A stretch of 16,094 bases of DNA, from NCBI GenBank assembly GCA_014523625.1, contig JAATVP010000165.1, forward strand, positions 1 through 16,094, in the 5' to 3' direction. This document shows, in pieces, positions 6,875 through 13,352 of the stretch. A program made the translations under genes and the position numbers. Position 1 is the stretch's first letter. Each line of letters opens with the position of its first letter. The stretch is from Nitrososphaerales archaeon TH5896. GTDB lineage: Archaea; Thermoproteota; Nitrososphaeria; Nitrososphaerales; Nitrososphaeraceae. Below the pieces are notes generated by a model that worked only from the letters and a program-made list of their open reading frames with translations, had not been told where the DNA came from and searched no databases.

Positions 6875-6884
6875 TCACACTGCA

Positions 6885-7760
6885 CTACTCTGCGGATAGA
6901 TCCCAATAGTTAGCATCCTTGAATTCTGCCTTTGGCTTGCCTAATGCTTTCCATTCCTTAAAAGATCTTGCATACAATCTCACATTCTTCAAGCCAGCAA
7001 GTCTAAGTCCGTAGTAAACTAAACCCGACAATGTACCGACGCTGCCACAGTAGGTTACTAGTTCTAAATTTTCGTGTATCCCCCTATTTTGCAACAAACG
7101 TCTAATATCATCGCTTTTGCTCAAAACTTTCCCATCTGCTCTAAGCATAGTGTACGGAAGATTCACTGCCTCTGGAATATGTTCAGAAAGAAAGTTAAGT
7201 CTCTCTCTAGAATCAATTAGAACCTTATTTGATGACGCTTTCTCAACGTAAGCGAGATCAGCATATATCGATTGATTGATTTTCAGGGGATGGGGTTGCC
7301 ATTTGTAACTGTTTAGCTTTTTCTCTGTGCGAAATCCCATACTTTTCCATTGTGCGAACGTGACTTCCAAAATAGATGAATGTTGATGACCTATATATTG
7401 GAATGTCCATGCGACTCGTGCAGCCAACGCGCCGAATGTATCATCATAGGTAACCACGGGTAAGTCCTCATTCACTCCAATATCTTGTATCAATTCAATG
7501 CAACGTTCAGGGCTTTCTTTCTCCAAGATCTTAGCTAGCGGCAGGGAAACTGCCCCTGGTATGTGTTCTCTAATATATTCCTCTTCCTTTCGTACATCGA
7601 CGACTCTTACATTCTTCTTCCTTATCAGAGAAGACAGGGTGTTGACATCGCACACAGTGTCTGGAATTGAATAGTACTCAGATTCTAGACCACTACCTCT
7701 GCCTCGGAGTTTCTTGTTCTGTTTATGATTATCCATGGACAAGGTCCTCTTCGACGTCAT
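6885..7760 (-). CDS. Two-domain rhodanese-type sulfurtransferase
   Basis: This 291-residue protein has two rhodanese domains, at about 36-145 and 165-280, the plan of thiosulfate and 3-mercaptopyruvate sulfurtransferases. Domain one keeps the fold marks VRVVDVRKEEEYIREHIPGA (51-70) but has TYDD where the active cysteine loop should be, so it is not catalytic. Domain two has VLIDSRE, HIPEAVNLPY and the active loop YCGSVGTLSG with the persulfide-forming cysteine at C238; CGS resembles the mercaptopyruvate type. The first 30 residues are a basic, glycine-rich extension. ATG 7760 starts six bases after the sulfite/nitrite reductase stop, so the two are cotranscribed. It probably supplies or accepts sulfane sulfur linked to sulfite reduction; the exact donor is unknown. 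Confidence 0.9.
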   Translation of the reverse strand: MTSKRTLSMDNHKQNKKLRGRGSGLESEYYSIPDTVCDVNTLSSLIRKKNVRVVDVRKEEEYIREHIPGAVSLPLAKILEKESPERCIELIQDIGVNEDLPVVTYDDTFGALAARVAWTFQYIGHQHSSILEVTFAQWKSMGFRTEKKLNSYKWQPHPLKINQSIYADLAYVEKASSNKVLIDSRERLNFLSEHIPEAVNLPYTMLRADGKVLSKSDDIRRLLQNRGIHENLELVTYCGSVGTLSGLVYYGLRLAGLKNVRLYARSFKEWKALGKPKAEFKDANYWDLSAE

Positions 7761-7766
7761 ACCAAA

Positions 7767-9605
7767 CTAAGCGGCACATTCACCTCTAGCAGTTTTTGCA
7801 GTAAATCTTGTATCGCTACCGTAATCCTGGTACGATTCTGGGTTTTGATCTACTGGTGGAAGCTGCACAACCGCAGCTAAGGCTCCCTTAATGTCTTCGA
7901 TGTCATGGACAGTGCCGATCGCTTCACCTTTCAATACCTTGTCTACCCAGTGGCGAAGGGTCTCACCTTCGACATGCTCCATCCTATAGATTTCTATTAT
8001 TTTGAGAACCGTATCAATCACCCGCTTTGCCGGAACACGCATTATGACGCGCCCTAATTCACCACTTTCTCCTGCTGAGCCTCCAAACATCATAGTGTAT
8101 GTCGGGGCCATTACACTGCCTATCCTAGACGCACCGCCAAAGAAGCCGATAGTCGCTATTTCGTGTTGTCCACATGAGTTTGGACATCCACTAATTTTGA
8201 TCGTGCTATCAATGAGCATGTCATCAGTATCTAGGCCTAATTCCAGAAACTTGTATTGGATCTCTTTGGCCAAACGATGCGAGTTCGTTATTGCTAAATT
8301 ACAGGAAGTAGTCCCAGAACAGCCGACTGCAGATGTGATGGTCAAAGCACCTGGGTTTGACAACCCCACAGATGCCAATCGGTTGTGAAATTCAGATAGA
8401 TCATTGCCGTTCACGTATCTGATAGCGAAATTTTGTTGTGGAGTGGTTCTAGCTGCACCTTCCATCGATAGTTCGTGGATAATCCCAGCCAATACTCGCA
8501 ACTGGTTAGCAGTTAAGTCACCAGCACCGAGTGTGACAAATACAGTGTAATACCCAGCCTGTTTCTGAGCGATCACATTGGAGTGTACCCATCTCTCATA
8601 TGCGCTAGTGTTAGACGAATCTAGTTCACGGTACATACGAAGTTTATTTCCGTTACGATTTTCCTTGGGAAGGTATTGATCGTCTTCTTCAGCAGTTAAA
8701 TTGAACATACTTTCCGTGCTGTGAGCAGTTGTCATCATGACTATAGACCTTTCTTTGAGCGCCATCTTTTGGAATTTTTCCCAACCCATTTCATTCACCA
8801 GATATCGCATTCTATTCCTAGCCATATTTTCTCTGTTTCCATTCCTGTCAAAGAGTCTAATGACTGCCATACACGTAGCCAAGAGTTTGCCTTCAGACGT
8901 GAACTCTTCTAGCAAATGACCTATAAAGGAAGCAGCGCCTAAGCCACCGCCAAGATAGATCCTAAAACCTCGTGAGCCATCTTTTGTCATCGGGACAAGA
9001 CCGATATCTGCAATTCTAACTAGTCCATGCTTCTCACAGCACGCGAAGTTGATCTTAAACTTCCTAGGTAGGTTTTGGCACATAGGATTACGTAGGAAGA
9101 ACCGAGCTATAGCCTTAGAATAAGGCGTAGAATCAAATTCCTCATCGGGACAGACTCCCGCAAGGTGGCTACACATTACATTCCTAACGGTGTTACCACA
9201 GGCCTCTCGACTCGTCAGGCCAACTTCAACCAATCCTCTCATCACTTCACTGACATCCTCCAGCTGAACCCAATGTAGCTGAATATTTTGCCTGGTAGAT
9301 ACATGTGCTGATCCGATCGAAAATGCTTCTGACAAAGAGGCTAGTTTTTCTAATTGGATTGGAAGTATTTCACCGCCGGGAACCTTAATCCTTACCATGC
9401 TGTAATCCATTTGGAGACGTGAGCCATACGCGCCGTGTTGTAATCGAAATCTGCGGAATTCATCTTCGGACAGTTTGCCAGTCCTGAATAACTTTACTTT
9501 CTCAGCAAAAATACTAGTTTCCTCTTCTTTTCCCCACCGAGGATTTGGTCGGGGTTTAGGTACGTGTCTTTGATGAGAACGGCTGGCATCTTTTCTCGTT
9601 TTCAA
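7767..9605 (-). CDS. Ferredoxin-type siroheme sulfite (or nitrite) reductase
   Basis: The 612-residue enzyme carries out six-electron reduction of sulfite to sulfide, or nitrite to ammonia, using siroheme coupled to a [4Fe-4S] cluster. The cluster ligands are C429 and C435 (CSGTTSC) and C474 and C478 (GCPNSCGQH). Two ferredoxin-like half domains are visible, with STRQNIQLHW (103-112) binding siroheme. EACGNTVRNV (134-143) and HGAYGSR (57-63) match, from memory, the Cys-Tyr pair of mycobacterial sulfite reductase NirA/SirA; plant nitrite reductases lack this cysteine. Together with the rhodanese behind it, this favours sulfite. The start is TTG 9605: an in-frame stop lies three codons upstream, there is no other early ATG, and GGAGGT sits nine bases ahead. 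It is cytoplasmic, and electrons probably come from ferredoxin. Confidence 0.9.
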   Translation of the reverse strand: MKTRKDASRSHQRHVPKPRPNPRWGKEEETSIFAEKVKLFRTGKLSEDEFRRFRLQHGAYGSRLQMDYSMVRIKVPGGEILPIQLEKLASLSEAFSIGSAHVSTRQNIQLHWVQLEDVSEVMRGLVEVGLTSREACGNTVRNVMCSHLAGVCPDEEFDSTPYSKAIARFFLRNPMCQNLPRKFKINFACCEKHGLVRIADIGLVPMTKDGSRGFRIYLGGGLGAASFIGHLLEEFTSEGKLLATCMAVIRLFDRNGNRENMARNRMRYLVNEMGWEKFQKMALKERSIVMMTTAHSTESMFNLTAEEDDQYLPKENRNGNKLRMYRELDSSNTSAYERWVHSNVIAQKQAGYYTVFVTLGAGDLTANQLRVLAGIIHELSMEGAARTTPQQNFAIRYVNGNDLSEFHNRLASVGLSNPGALTITSAVGCSGTTSCNLAITNSHRLAKEIQYKFLELGLDTDDMLIDSTIKISGCPNSCGQHEIATIGFFGGASRIGSVMAPTYTMMFGGSAGESGELGRVIMRVPAKRVIDTVLKIIEIYRMEHVEGETLRHWVDKVLKGEAIGTVHDIEDIKGALAAVVQLPPVDQNPESYQDYGSDTRFTAKTARGECAA

Positions 9606-9613
9606 TTTATCTT

Positions 9614-9619
9614 ACCTCC
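9614..9619 (-). promoter_or_regulatory. Shine-Dalgarno sequence that fixes a TTG start
   Basis: GGAGGT on the minus strand lies eight bases before TTG 9605. It is the clearest ribosome binding site in the window and supports TTG as the start of the sulfite/nitrite reductase. Confidence 0.6.
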
Positions 9620-9630
9620 ACGCAAAAACC

Positions 9631-9638
9631 ATATATTG
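9631..9638 (-). promoter_or_regulatory. TATA-like box for the sulfite reductase operon
   Basis: CAATATAT (minus strand) predicts a start near 9607. That would place the Shine-Dalgarno outside the transcript, so one of the two signals may be misread. Confidence 0.35.
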
Positions 9639-9744
9639 TTTGTGGAAGGGAAGTGAGAATGAAAGGAGCTGACAGTTCTGCGGCAAGAATCGACCTCTAA
9701 TCAGGATGCATACGATACTTGACATTTAGGTTTCTTTTCTGAAT

Positions 9745-9756
9745 TCACTTAAGTGA
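9745..9756. promoter_or_regulatory. Perfect 12-base palindrome in a divergent promoter region
   Basis: TCACTTAAGTGA reads the same on both strands. It lies between the sulfite reductase and signal peptidase starts (251-base gap), about 110 bases upstream of each. It could be an operator; no regulator is identified. Confidence 0.3.
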
Positions 9757-9819
9757 TTCCTGTACGAATATAGCTAACGCTAAAAAGCTTACTAACATCT
9801 CAACTAAACACTCTTACAC

Positions 9820-9827
9820 TTATATTT
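9820..9827 (+). promoter_or_regulatory. TATA-like box for signal peptidase
   Basis: TTATATTT lies about 33 bases before ATG 9857 and predicts a leader of a few bases. Confidence 0.4.
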
Positions 9828-9856
9828 CAAACATATTCTGATATGAAGAAGAGGTT

Positions 9857-10378
9857 ATGGGAAAGCTAAATTTTCCAAAGGAATTAAAATATATCATAAT
9901 CGCCGTGGTTATAGTGGCTCTAGTTTGGGTTGCAATTAGACTCTCCTTTGGAGTGATAAACCCTTTTTATGTCGTAGCCAGCGAGAGCATGGTGCCGAGA
10001 CTAAATGTAGGGGATTTCGTCGTGGTGAGCCACAATATCCCTTTTGACGAATTAAATGAAAGTGATATCATAGTCTTTAAGGAACCAGTACCTGATGATG
10101 AAGAAGCGGATGCTATAGTACATAGGGTTAATGAGATCTTGACTGATCCTGAAGACAACCTCGTAATCGTTACCAAAGGCGACGCTAATTCGGGGTCTAT
10201 CCCTGGTATAGATTTTCCCATTTACGAATCAAATTACGTGGGGAAGGTGGTTGTGGACATTCCAAAACTAGGCTTGGTAACCAAAGCAATTAGCCCGCCA
10301 GTTAACTATATAATTATAGCTATAATACTTGTGATCCTGTTCTTTCTATTTAAAAAAGGTAAAGACAAGACAAGGTGA
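9857..10378 (+). CDS. Signal peptidase I (archaeal/ER type)
   Basis: This 173-residue membrane protease removes signal peptides from secreted proteins. A membrane helix lies at about 11-32, followed by the catalytic box YVVASESMVPRL, with S44 as the nucleophile. The next conserved box, AIVHRV, puts a histidine at H89, replacing the lysine of bacterial enzymes as in ER signal peptidase Sec11. VTKGDANS holds the conserved aspartate D109. A second hydrophobic helix lies near the C-terminus (150-166), followed by a basic tail, so both ends are probably cytoplasmic and the active site outside. The length is typical for archaea. The ATG at 9857 is favoured; the upstream ATG at 9843 runs into an early stop. 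It appears monocistronic. Confidence 0.93.
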   Translation: MGKLNFPKELKYIIIAVVIVALVWVAIRLSFGVINPFYVVASESMVPRLNVGDFVVVSHNIPFDELNESDIIVFKEPVPDDEEADAIVHRVNEILTDPEDNLVIVTKGDANSGSIPGIDFPIYESNYVGKVVVDIPKLGLVTKAISPPVNYIIIAIILVILFFLFKKGKDKTR

Positions 10379-10408
10379 TTGCGGCAATATGTTGTGGAAG
10401 CAGTTGTC

Positions 10409-10415
10409 AAAAAAA
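10409..10415 (-). terminator. T7 tract after the 43-residue gene
   Basis: Seven T's on the minus strand begin 13 bases after the stop of the small minus-strand gene at 10428. Oligo-T runs are the main intrinsic termination signal in archaea. Confidence 0.5.
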
Positions 10416-10427
10416 TAGCACATCTAA

Positions 10428-10559
10428 TTATCCGGTTGTTCGCCCTGAATCTAGTGACATCAATTCAATCAGTTCCTTTCTGACATAGTAAAATTGAAGG
10501 CGATTCCTCACCGTTCCTATACCTACAGCCAACATCAAATTGTGAATTGATTGAGACAT
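10428..10559 (-). CDS. Very small hypothetical protein, 43 residues
   Basis: A minus-strand frame from ATG 10559 to TAA 10428 encodes a basic, helical peptide. It begins MSQSIHNLMLAVGIG, continues TVRNRLQFYYVRKELIEL, and ends MSLDSGRTTG. The composition is protein-like, with alternating charged and hydrophobic residues. A T7 tract lies 13 bases after the stop, and an AT-rich box (CATATTGA on the minus strand, 10582-10589) is correctly placed for a leaderless start. No family was recognised. It is divergent from the zinc-ribbon gene at 10586, with only 26 bases between the two start codons. Size is the main reason for doubt. Confidence 0.5.
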   Translation of the reverse strand: MSQSIHNLMLAVGIGTVRNRLQFYYVRKELIELMSLDSGRTTG

Positions 10560-10564
10560 AAATA
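10557..10564 (+). promoter_or_regulatory. TATA-like box for the zinc-ribbon gene
   Basis: CATAAATA is centred about 26 bases before ATG 10586, predicting a leaderless start. It overlaps the start codon of the divergent 43-residue gene. Confidence 0.5.
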
Positions 10565-10581
10565 TTGAATAGGAAGTTATT

Positions 10582-10589
10582 CAATATGA
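10582..10589 (-). promoter_or_regulatory. Possible TATA-like box for the 43-residue gene
   Basis: CATATTGA (minus strand) is centred about 27 bases before ATG 10559. It is a weak match but well spaced, and it overlaps the start codon of the zinc-ribbon gene. Confidence 0.3.
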
Positions 10590-10774
10590 AATTGAATGGC
10601 ATTAGATGCGGCTGTAGGTGTATTAACTGTAAAGAAACAAAATTGATGAGTTTTACGTTTAGAGCTTCTGATGGCTATGATGATATCCATCACACATGTT
10701 TAGCTTGTGGAACTCACTTCAACCATCTCGATGGTGAGACCTACGTTAATTGCAGACTATGCGCCCCACAATGA
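10586..10774 (+). CDS. Small zinc-ribbon protein with eight cysteines
   Basis: This 62-residue protein holds eight cysteines, C8, C10, C12, C15, C38, C41, C56 and C59: RCGCRCINC near the start, then CLAC and CRLC. The CxxC pairs suggest one or two zinc sites, as in rubredoxin-like or zinc-ribbon domains. The closely spaced N-terminal CGCRC is less usual. No catalytic domain is present, so it is probably a nucleic-acid- or protein-binding module. The frame also opens at a TTG at 10565, but ATG 10586 is favoured by a TATA box at 10557-10564. No specific family was recognised. T runs at 10866-10871 and 10879-10883 lie downstream. It converges on the Hjc gene. Confidence 0.75.
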   Translation: MKLNGIRCGCRCINCKETKLMSFTFRASDGYDDIHHTCLACGTHFNHLDGETYVNCRLCAPQ

Positions 10775-10865
10775 AAGGTTACTTCGATTTAAACCCATCC
10801 GTGAGTTTCTTATGGTAGGTTGAATTACAAATTTTGTCGGGTGCTTCGGGCGAAAACTCTCTAAC

Positions 10866-10871
10866 TTTTTT
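10866..10871 (+). terminator. T6 tract downstream of the zinc-ribbon gene
   Basis: Six T's, followed by a T5 at 10879-10883, lie about 90 bases after the zinc-ribbon stop in the convergent gap. Termination is inferred from base content only. Confidence 0.35.
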
Positions 10872-10937
10872 GATTCTCTTTTTATCATAAATTGTTGAAA
10901 GGAACCTGAAACAAATTGGACAAACCTCCTCCAACTT

Positions 10938-11492
10938 TCAAACACCCATCGAAGCCTTTTTCACAATCGGTACCGTGATTGAAGACCGACTTTGACTACG
11001 GGAAACGGCAACGAAGGGCATGGGGAATTCAGGAAGATTTGATTCAATAAATCTTTCATTTTTAAGCTCGTAAGTTTTTCCATCGTAGGTGCACTTGATC
11101 ATGGAGATGTCTTCGATATTTCCTACTTTTTCAATCGACTTGTAGTATTCCACAAGTTTCCTGGGTTCATATACGGTTTGCCCCCGCCTCACATAACGCT
11201 TTTTCTTCATAAACTTGAATGCGAATATCGTGTATCTACGTTTGTAATAGCCGAACATGTTTTGGATCAAGATGCATCTTCGAATCTGATCCTGAGGTAC
11301 ATAGAGAGCATCACCAGTTCCTGACTTCGCTTCTATGGACAACAAAACCGACTTCTTATTATTGACTGCAACTATGTCAGGAAGACCAGCACTAGATCCT
11401 CCAAGCCTTCTCGCGCACCAGTCTCCAATATTGAGACGTTGCACCAAGGAATGCTCGTAACTATATCCTCTACTTCTGCGAAAGCTGCTCAA
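10938..11492 (-). CDS. hjc: Holliday junction resolvase Hjc
   Basis: The 184-residue protein is an archaeal Hjc nuclease, which cuts four-way DNA junctions in recombination and fork repair. The nuclease-fold signature is complete: E13 (GYSYEHSLV), then CARRLGGSSAGLPDIVAV with D39, then LLSIEAKSG with E54 and K56, together the metal site. VPQDQIRRC and a YTIFAFKF strand follow as usual. The core ends near residue 125; the remaining 60 residues are an extra tail rich in basic residues and serine, longer than in most Hjc proteins. The start is TTG 11492; an in-frame TGA three codons upstream rules out extension. A TATA-like box lies at 11520-11529, and a C8/G8 tract sits between box and start. 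Confidence 0.9.
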   Translation of the reverse strand: MSSFRRSRGYSYEHSLVQRLNIGDWCARRLGGSSAGLPDIVAVNNKKSVLLSIEAKSGTGDALYVPQDQIRRCILIQNMFGYYKRRYTIFAFKFMKKKRYVRRGQTVYEPRKLVEYYKSIEKVGNIEDISMIKCTYDGKTYELKNERFIESNLPEFPMPFVAVSRSQSRSSITVPIVKKASMGV

Positions 11493-11505
11493 TCCGAATC
11501 AATAA

Positions 11506-11513
11506 CCCCCCCC
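11506..11513. repeat. C8 homopolymer tract in the Hjc promoter
   Basis: Eight consecutive C's (G's on the coding strand) lie between the Hjc TATA box and the start codon. Slippage here would alter promoter spacing rather than the reading frame. Confidence 0.6.
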
Positions 11514-11519
11514 TTATGT

Positions 11520-11529
11520 AAATTATATC
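11520..11529 (-). promoter_or_regulatory. TATA-like box for Hjc
   Basis: GATATAATTT (minus strand) predicts a start near 11498, about six bases before TTG 11492. Confidence 0.45.
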
Positions 11530-11985
11530 CAAGCATAATCTAGTCTGTATCAAATCGGTAGAAACCAGAGTGTCTGTAATATACTTTATCATCGTCATCC
11601 ATTGGTAAATTCTCAAGTTTATATCAGTATGTTTGTGTTTGAAAGTTAGAAGGTCAGAACTTGTAGGCCAAGTTTGGGCGCAGTAGTATTTCCCTATAGT
11701 CTTATTCTTCTAGATATCACTCCCAATCTTGAAAGGGCTTGGCTTGGCACAGTTTTTCCTCATACTTCACAAGTACTTGATTATCATATTTCTAGATGAA
11801 ACTATTAGTTACTGCACGAAAACCAAACGAACGGAACAGGGTTCGATATAATATTTTAAATCCCAGTTTCACTTTGCTTGAAGAATCTTGCAAGTTCGAG
11901 GGATTTTCAGACGTAAATGAATCCCGTAGTTAAATACAATCAGCGGTGTCTAGTCAGAGGCCAAGCCCACAATCTTCTTTTAACA
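11530..11985. other. Long intergenic region without a convincing gene
   Basis: About 450 bases lie between the Hjc promoter and the epimerase promoter. A 45-codon frame from ATG 11796 to 11933 (begins MKLLVTARKPNERN) is possible but has no promoter at the right distance. TATA-like runs occur at 11617-11625 (minus) and 11845-11858 (plus) with nothing clear behind them. A CAAGTACTTG palindrome lies at 11770-11779. No tRNA or known RNA was recognised. Small RNAs remain possible. Confidence 0.5.
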
Positions 11986-11994
11986 CTTATAAGT
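11986..11994 (+). promoter_or_regulatory. TATA-like box for the epimerase operon
   Basis: CTTATAAGT is centred about 37 bases before TTG 12027 and predicts a leader of roughly ten bases for the three-gene operon. Confidence 0.45.
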
Positions 11995-12026
11995 AATCCC
12001 GCACTAATTCGACGACCATTACAGAG

Positions 12027-12725
12027 TTGGAGTTTAAAGCCATCACTTCTGACGATATGTACAAGATTGAGGAGAATGCCGAAACGAATTTTGGTGTCCG
12101 TAGAATGTATATGATGGAAAATGCGGGGCATGGACTAGCTGACTTTATTAAGTCCAAATTGGACGAGATGAACACGAAAATAATCGACAAGAGAATTGTT
12201 GCCGTATGTGGTGGAGGTAACAATGGCGGTGATGCCATGGTTTGCATGAGGCATCTCTCCTATAACCCTGAAGCGAAATATACAGTATTGCTATTAATTG
12301 ATCCGCGTGATCTTCGAACCGAGGAAGCAAGAGAAAATTGGACTATTCTTAAGAGACTAAATTCTGTAGAGTTGTTATGGAGTAATAAAATAGACCAAAT
12401 CAAAAGTAAGATTCTTGATTCTGACATATTGATAGATGGAATCTTAGGAACCGGAGTAAGTGGCACCATCAGAGAGCCTCATTCATCTGCTATAGAATAT
12501 ATCAATAGATCCGGTGCGTACATATTCTCTGTAGATATCCCCTCAGGTCTTGATCCTAATTCCGGCCTTGTCCATGATAAGTGTGTAAAGGCAAATGCAA
12601 CTGTCACCTTTCACAGGATTAAGAAAGGATTGTTGAATAATGAAAAATATTCGGGAGATATCCATCTTGAACATATCGGGATTCCGAGAGAGGCAGAAAG
12701 GGGAATAATAGTGAATGAATCATGA
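12027..12725 (+). CDS. nnrE: NAD(P)H-hydrate epimerase (YjeF_N domain)
   Basis: This 232-residue protein is a YjeF_N epimerase that interconverts R and S forms of damaged, hydrated NAD(P)H so that the dehydratase can repair them. Signature parts are AITSDDMYKIEENA, MMENAG (29-34), VAVCGGGNNGGDAMV (58-72, the nucleotide loop, with Ala where most have Gly after GGD), DILIDGILGTGVSG (133-146) with conserved D137, and SVDIPSGLDPNSG (168-180). In many archaea this domain is fused to the NnrD dehydratase; here it stands alone and no NnrD is in the window. The TTG at 12027 gives the usual short lead-in; ATG 12057 would cut into the first helix. It is the first gene of an operon, and its stop overlaps the next ATG by four bases. 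Confidence 0.9.
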   Translation: MEFKAITSDDMYKIEENAETNFGVRRMYMMENAGHGLADFIKSKLDEMNTKIIDKRIVAVCGGGNNGGDAMVCMRHLSYNPEAKYTVLLLIDPRDLRTEEARENWTILKRLNSVELLWSNKIDQIKSKILDSDILIDGILGTGVSGTIREPHSSAIEYINRSGAYIFSVDIPSGLDPNSGLVHDKCVKANATVTFHRIKKGLLNNEKYSGDIHLEHIGIPREAERGIIVNES

Positions 12726-13345
12726 CTGAAGGAATACATCAACTCAAAGTCGGGAATATGGCCAATTTCACTTATGTTATCTCCGATGTTCAGAGTCACT
12801 TTGCTGCTATTGTAGATCCTTCGTGGGATCTCCAAGAGATATTCCAGTTACTCAACGAAAAAAAGCTGAAGGCAAAGCATATCATAAATACTCATTCCCA
12901 TTTTGATCATGTATTAGGAAATGATGAAGTCGCAAAAGTAACTGGAGCAACTATCATTCAGCACTCCAATTCTCAGCTTCGCAAGGATATCTCCGTAGAA
13001 GAAAACGATATAATATCGATCGGATCTGTTAGACTTCGCGTTCTACATACTCCTGGTCATTCTGAAGATAGTATTTGTCTCATTGTCGATAAGGAGACAG
13101 TGTTCACAGGAGACACTCTCTTTGTTGGTGCCGTAGGGAGAATAGATCTTCCAGGAGGGAACCCAAAAGACATGTATCTCAGTTTGTATAGAAAGGTTTC
13201 GGCTTTAGAGGATCAACTTACCGTGTATCCTGGTCACGATTATGGTTCTTCTCCATTTTCAACAATTGGAAAAGAAAGGCAATCAAATTATGCGTTGCAA
13301 GCAAAATCAGAAAGTGAATTTCTAGCTTTCATGGGCGTCGGTTGA
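12722..13345 (+). CDS. Metallo-beta-lactamase-fold hydrolase, persulfide dioxygenase/glyoxalase II-like
   Basis: The 207-residue enzyme has the metallo-beta-lactamase fold. The metal motif THSHFDH gives H58, H60, D62 and H63; further ligands are H113 (TPGHSED), D131 (FTGDTLF) and H172 (YPGHDYG). GRIDLPGG after the GDTLF box and HDYG...STIGKERQSN near the end are features I associate with ETHE1-type persulfide dioxygenases and glyoxalase II relatives. The first uses iron to oxidise glutathione or other low-molecular-weight persulfide to sulfite; the second hydrolyses thioesters. Which reaction applies cannot be settled here. The ATG overlaps the epimerase stop (ATGA), so translation is probably coupled. 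It is cytoplasmic. Confidence 0.87.
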   Translation: MTEGIHQLKVGNMANFTYVISDVQSHFAAIVDPSWDLQEIFQLLNEKKLKAKHIINTHSHFDHVLGNDEVAKVTGATIIQHSNSQLRKDISVEENDIISIGSVRLRVLHTPGHSEDSICLIVDKETVFTGDTLFVGAVGRIDLPGGNPKDMYLSLYRKVSALEDQLTVYPGHDYGSSPFSTIGKERQSNYALQAKSESEFLAFMGVG

Positions 13346-13352
13346 ATCCAAT

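Noticed and set aside
8002..8388. Plus-strand 128-codon frame
   Set aside because: Antisense to the sulfite/nitrite reductase core including the cluster cysteines; no promoter and shadow-like composition.
9659..9703. 13-codon frame upstream of the sulfite reductase, considered as a leader peptide
   Set aside because: It is on the opposite strand from the reductase and has no features of an attenuator.
10757..10945. Minus-strand 62-codon frame overlapping the Hjc stop with GTG
   Set aside because: The stop/start overlap resembles coupling, but there is no clear start, the composition is poor, and it runs into the end of the convergent zinc-ribbon gene. A chance frame is more likely.
11917..12114. 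Plus-strand 65-codon frame ahead of the epimerase
   Set aside because: Its second half overlaps the epimerase in another frame; no domain and no matching start signal, although a TATA-like run lies upstream.
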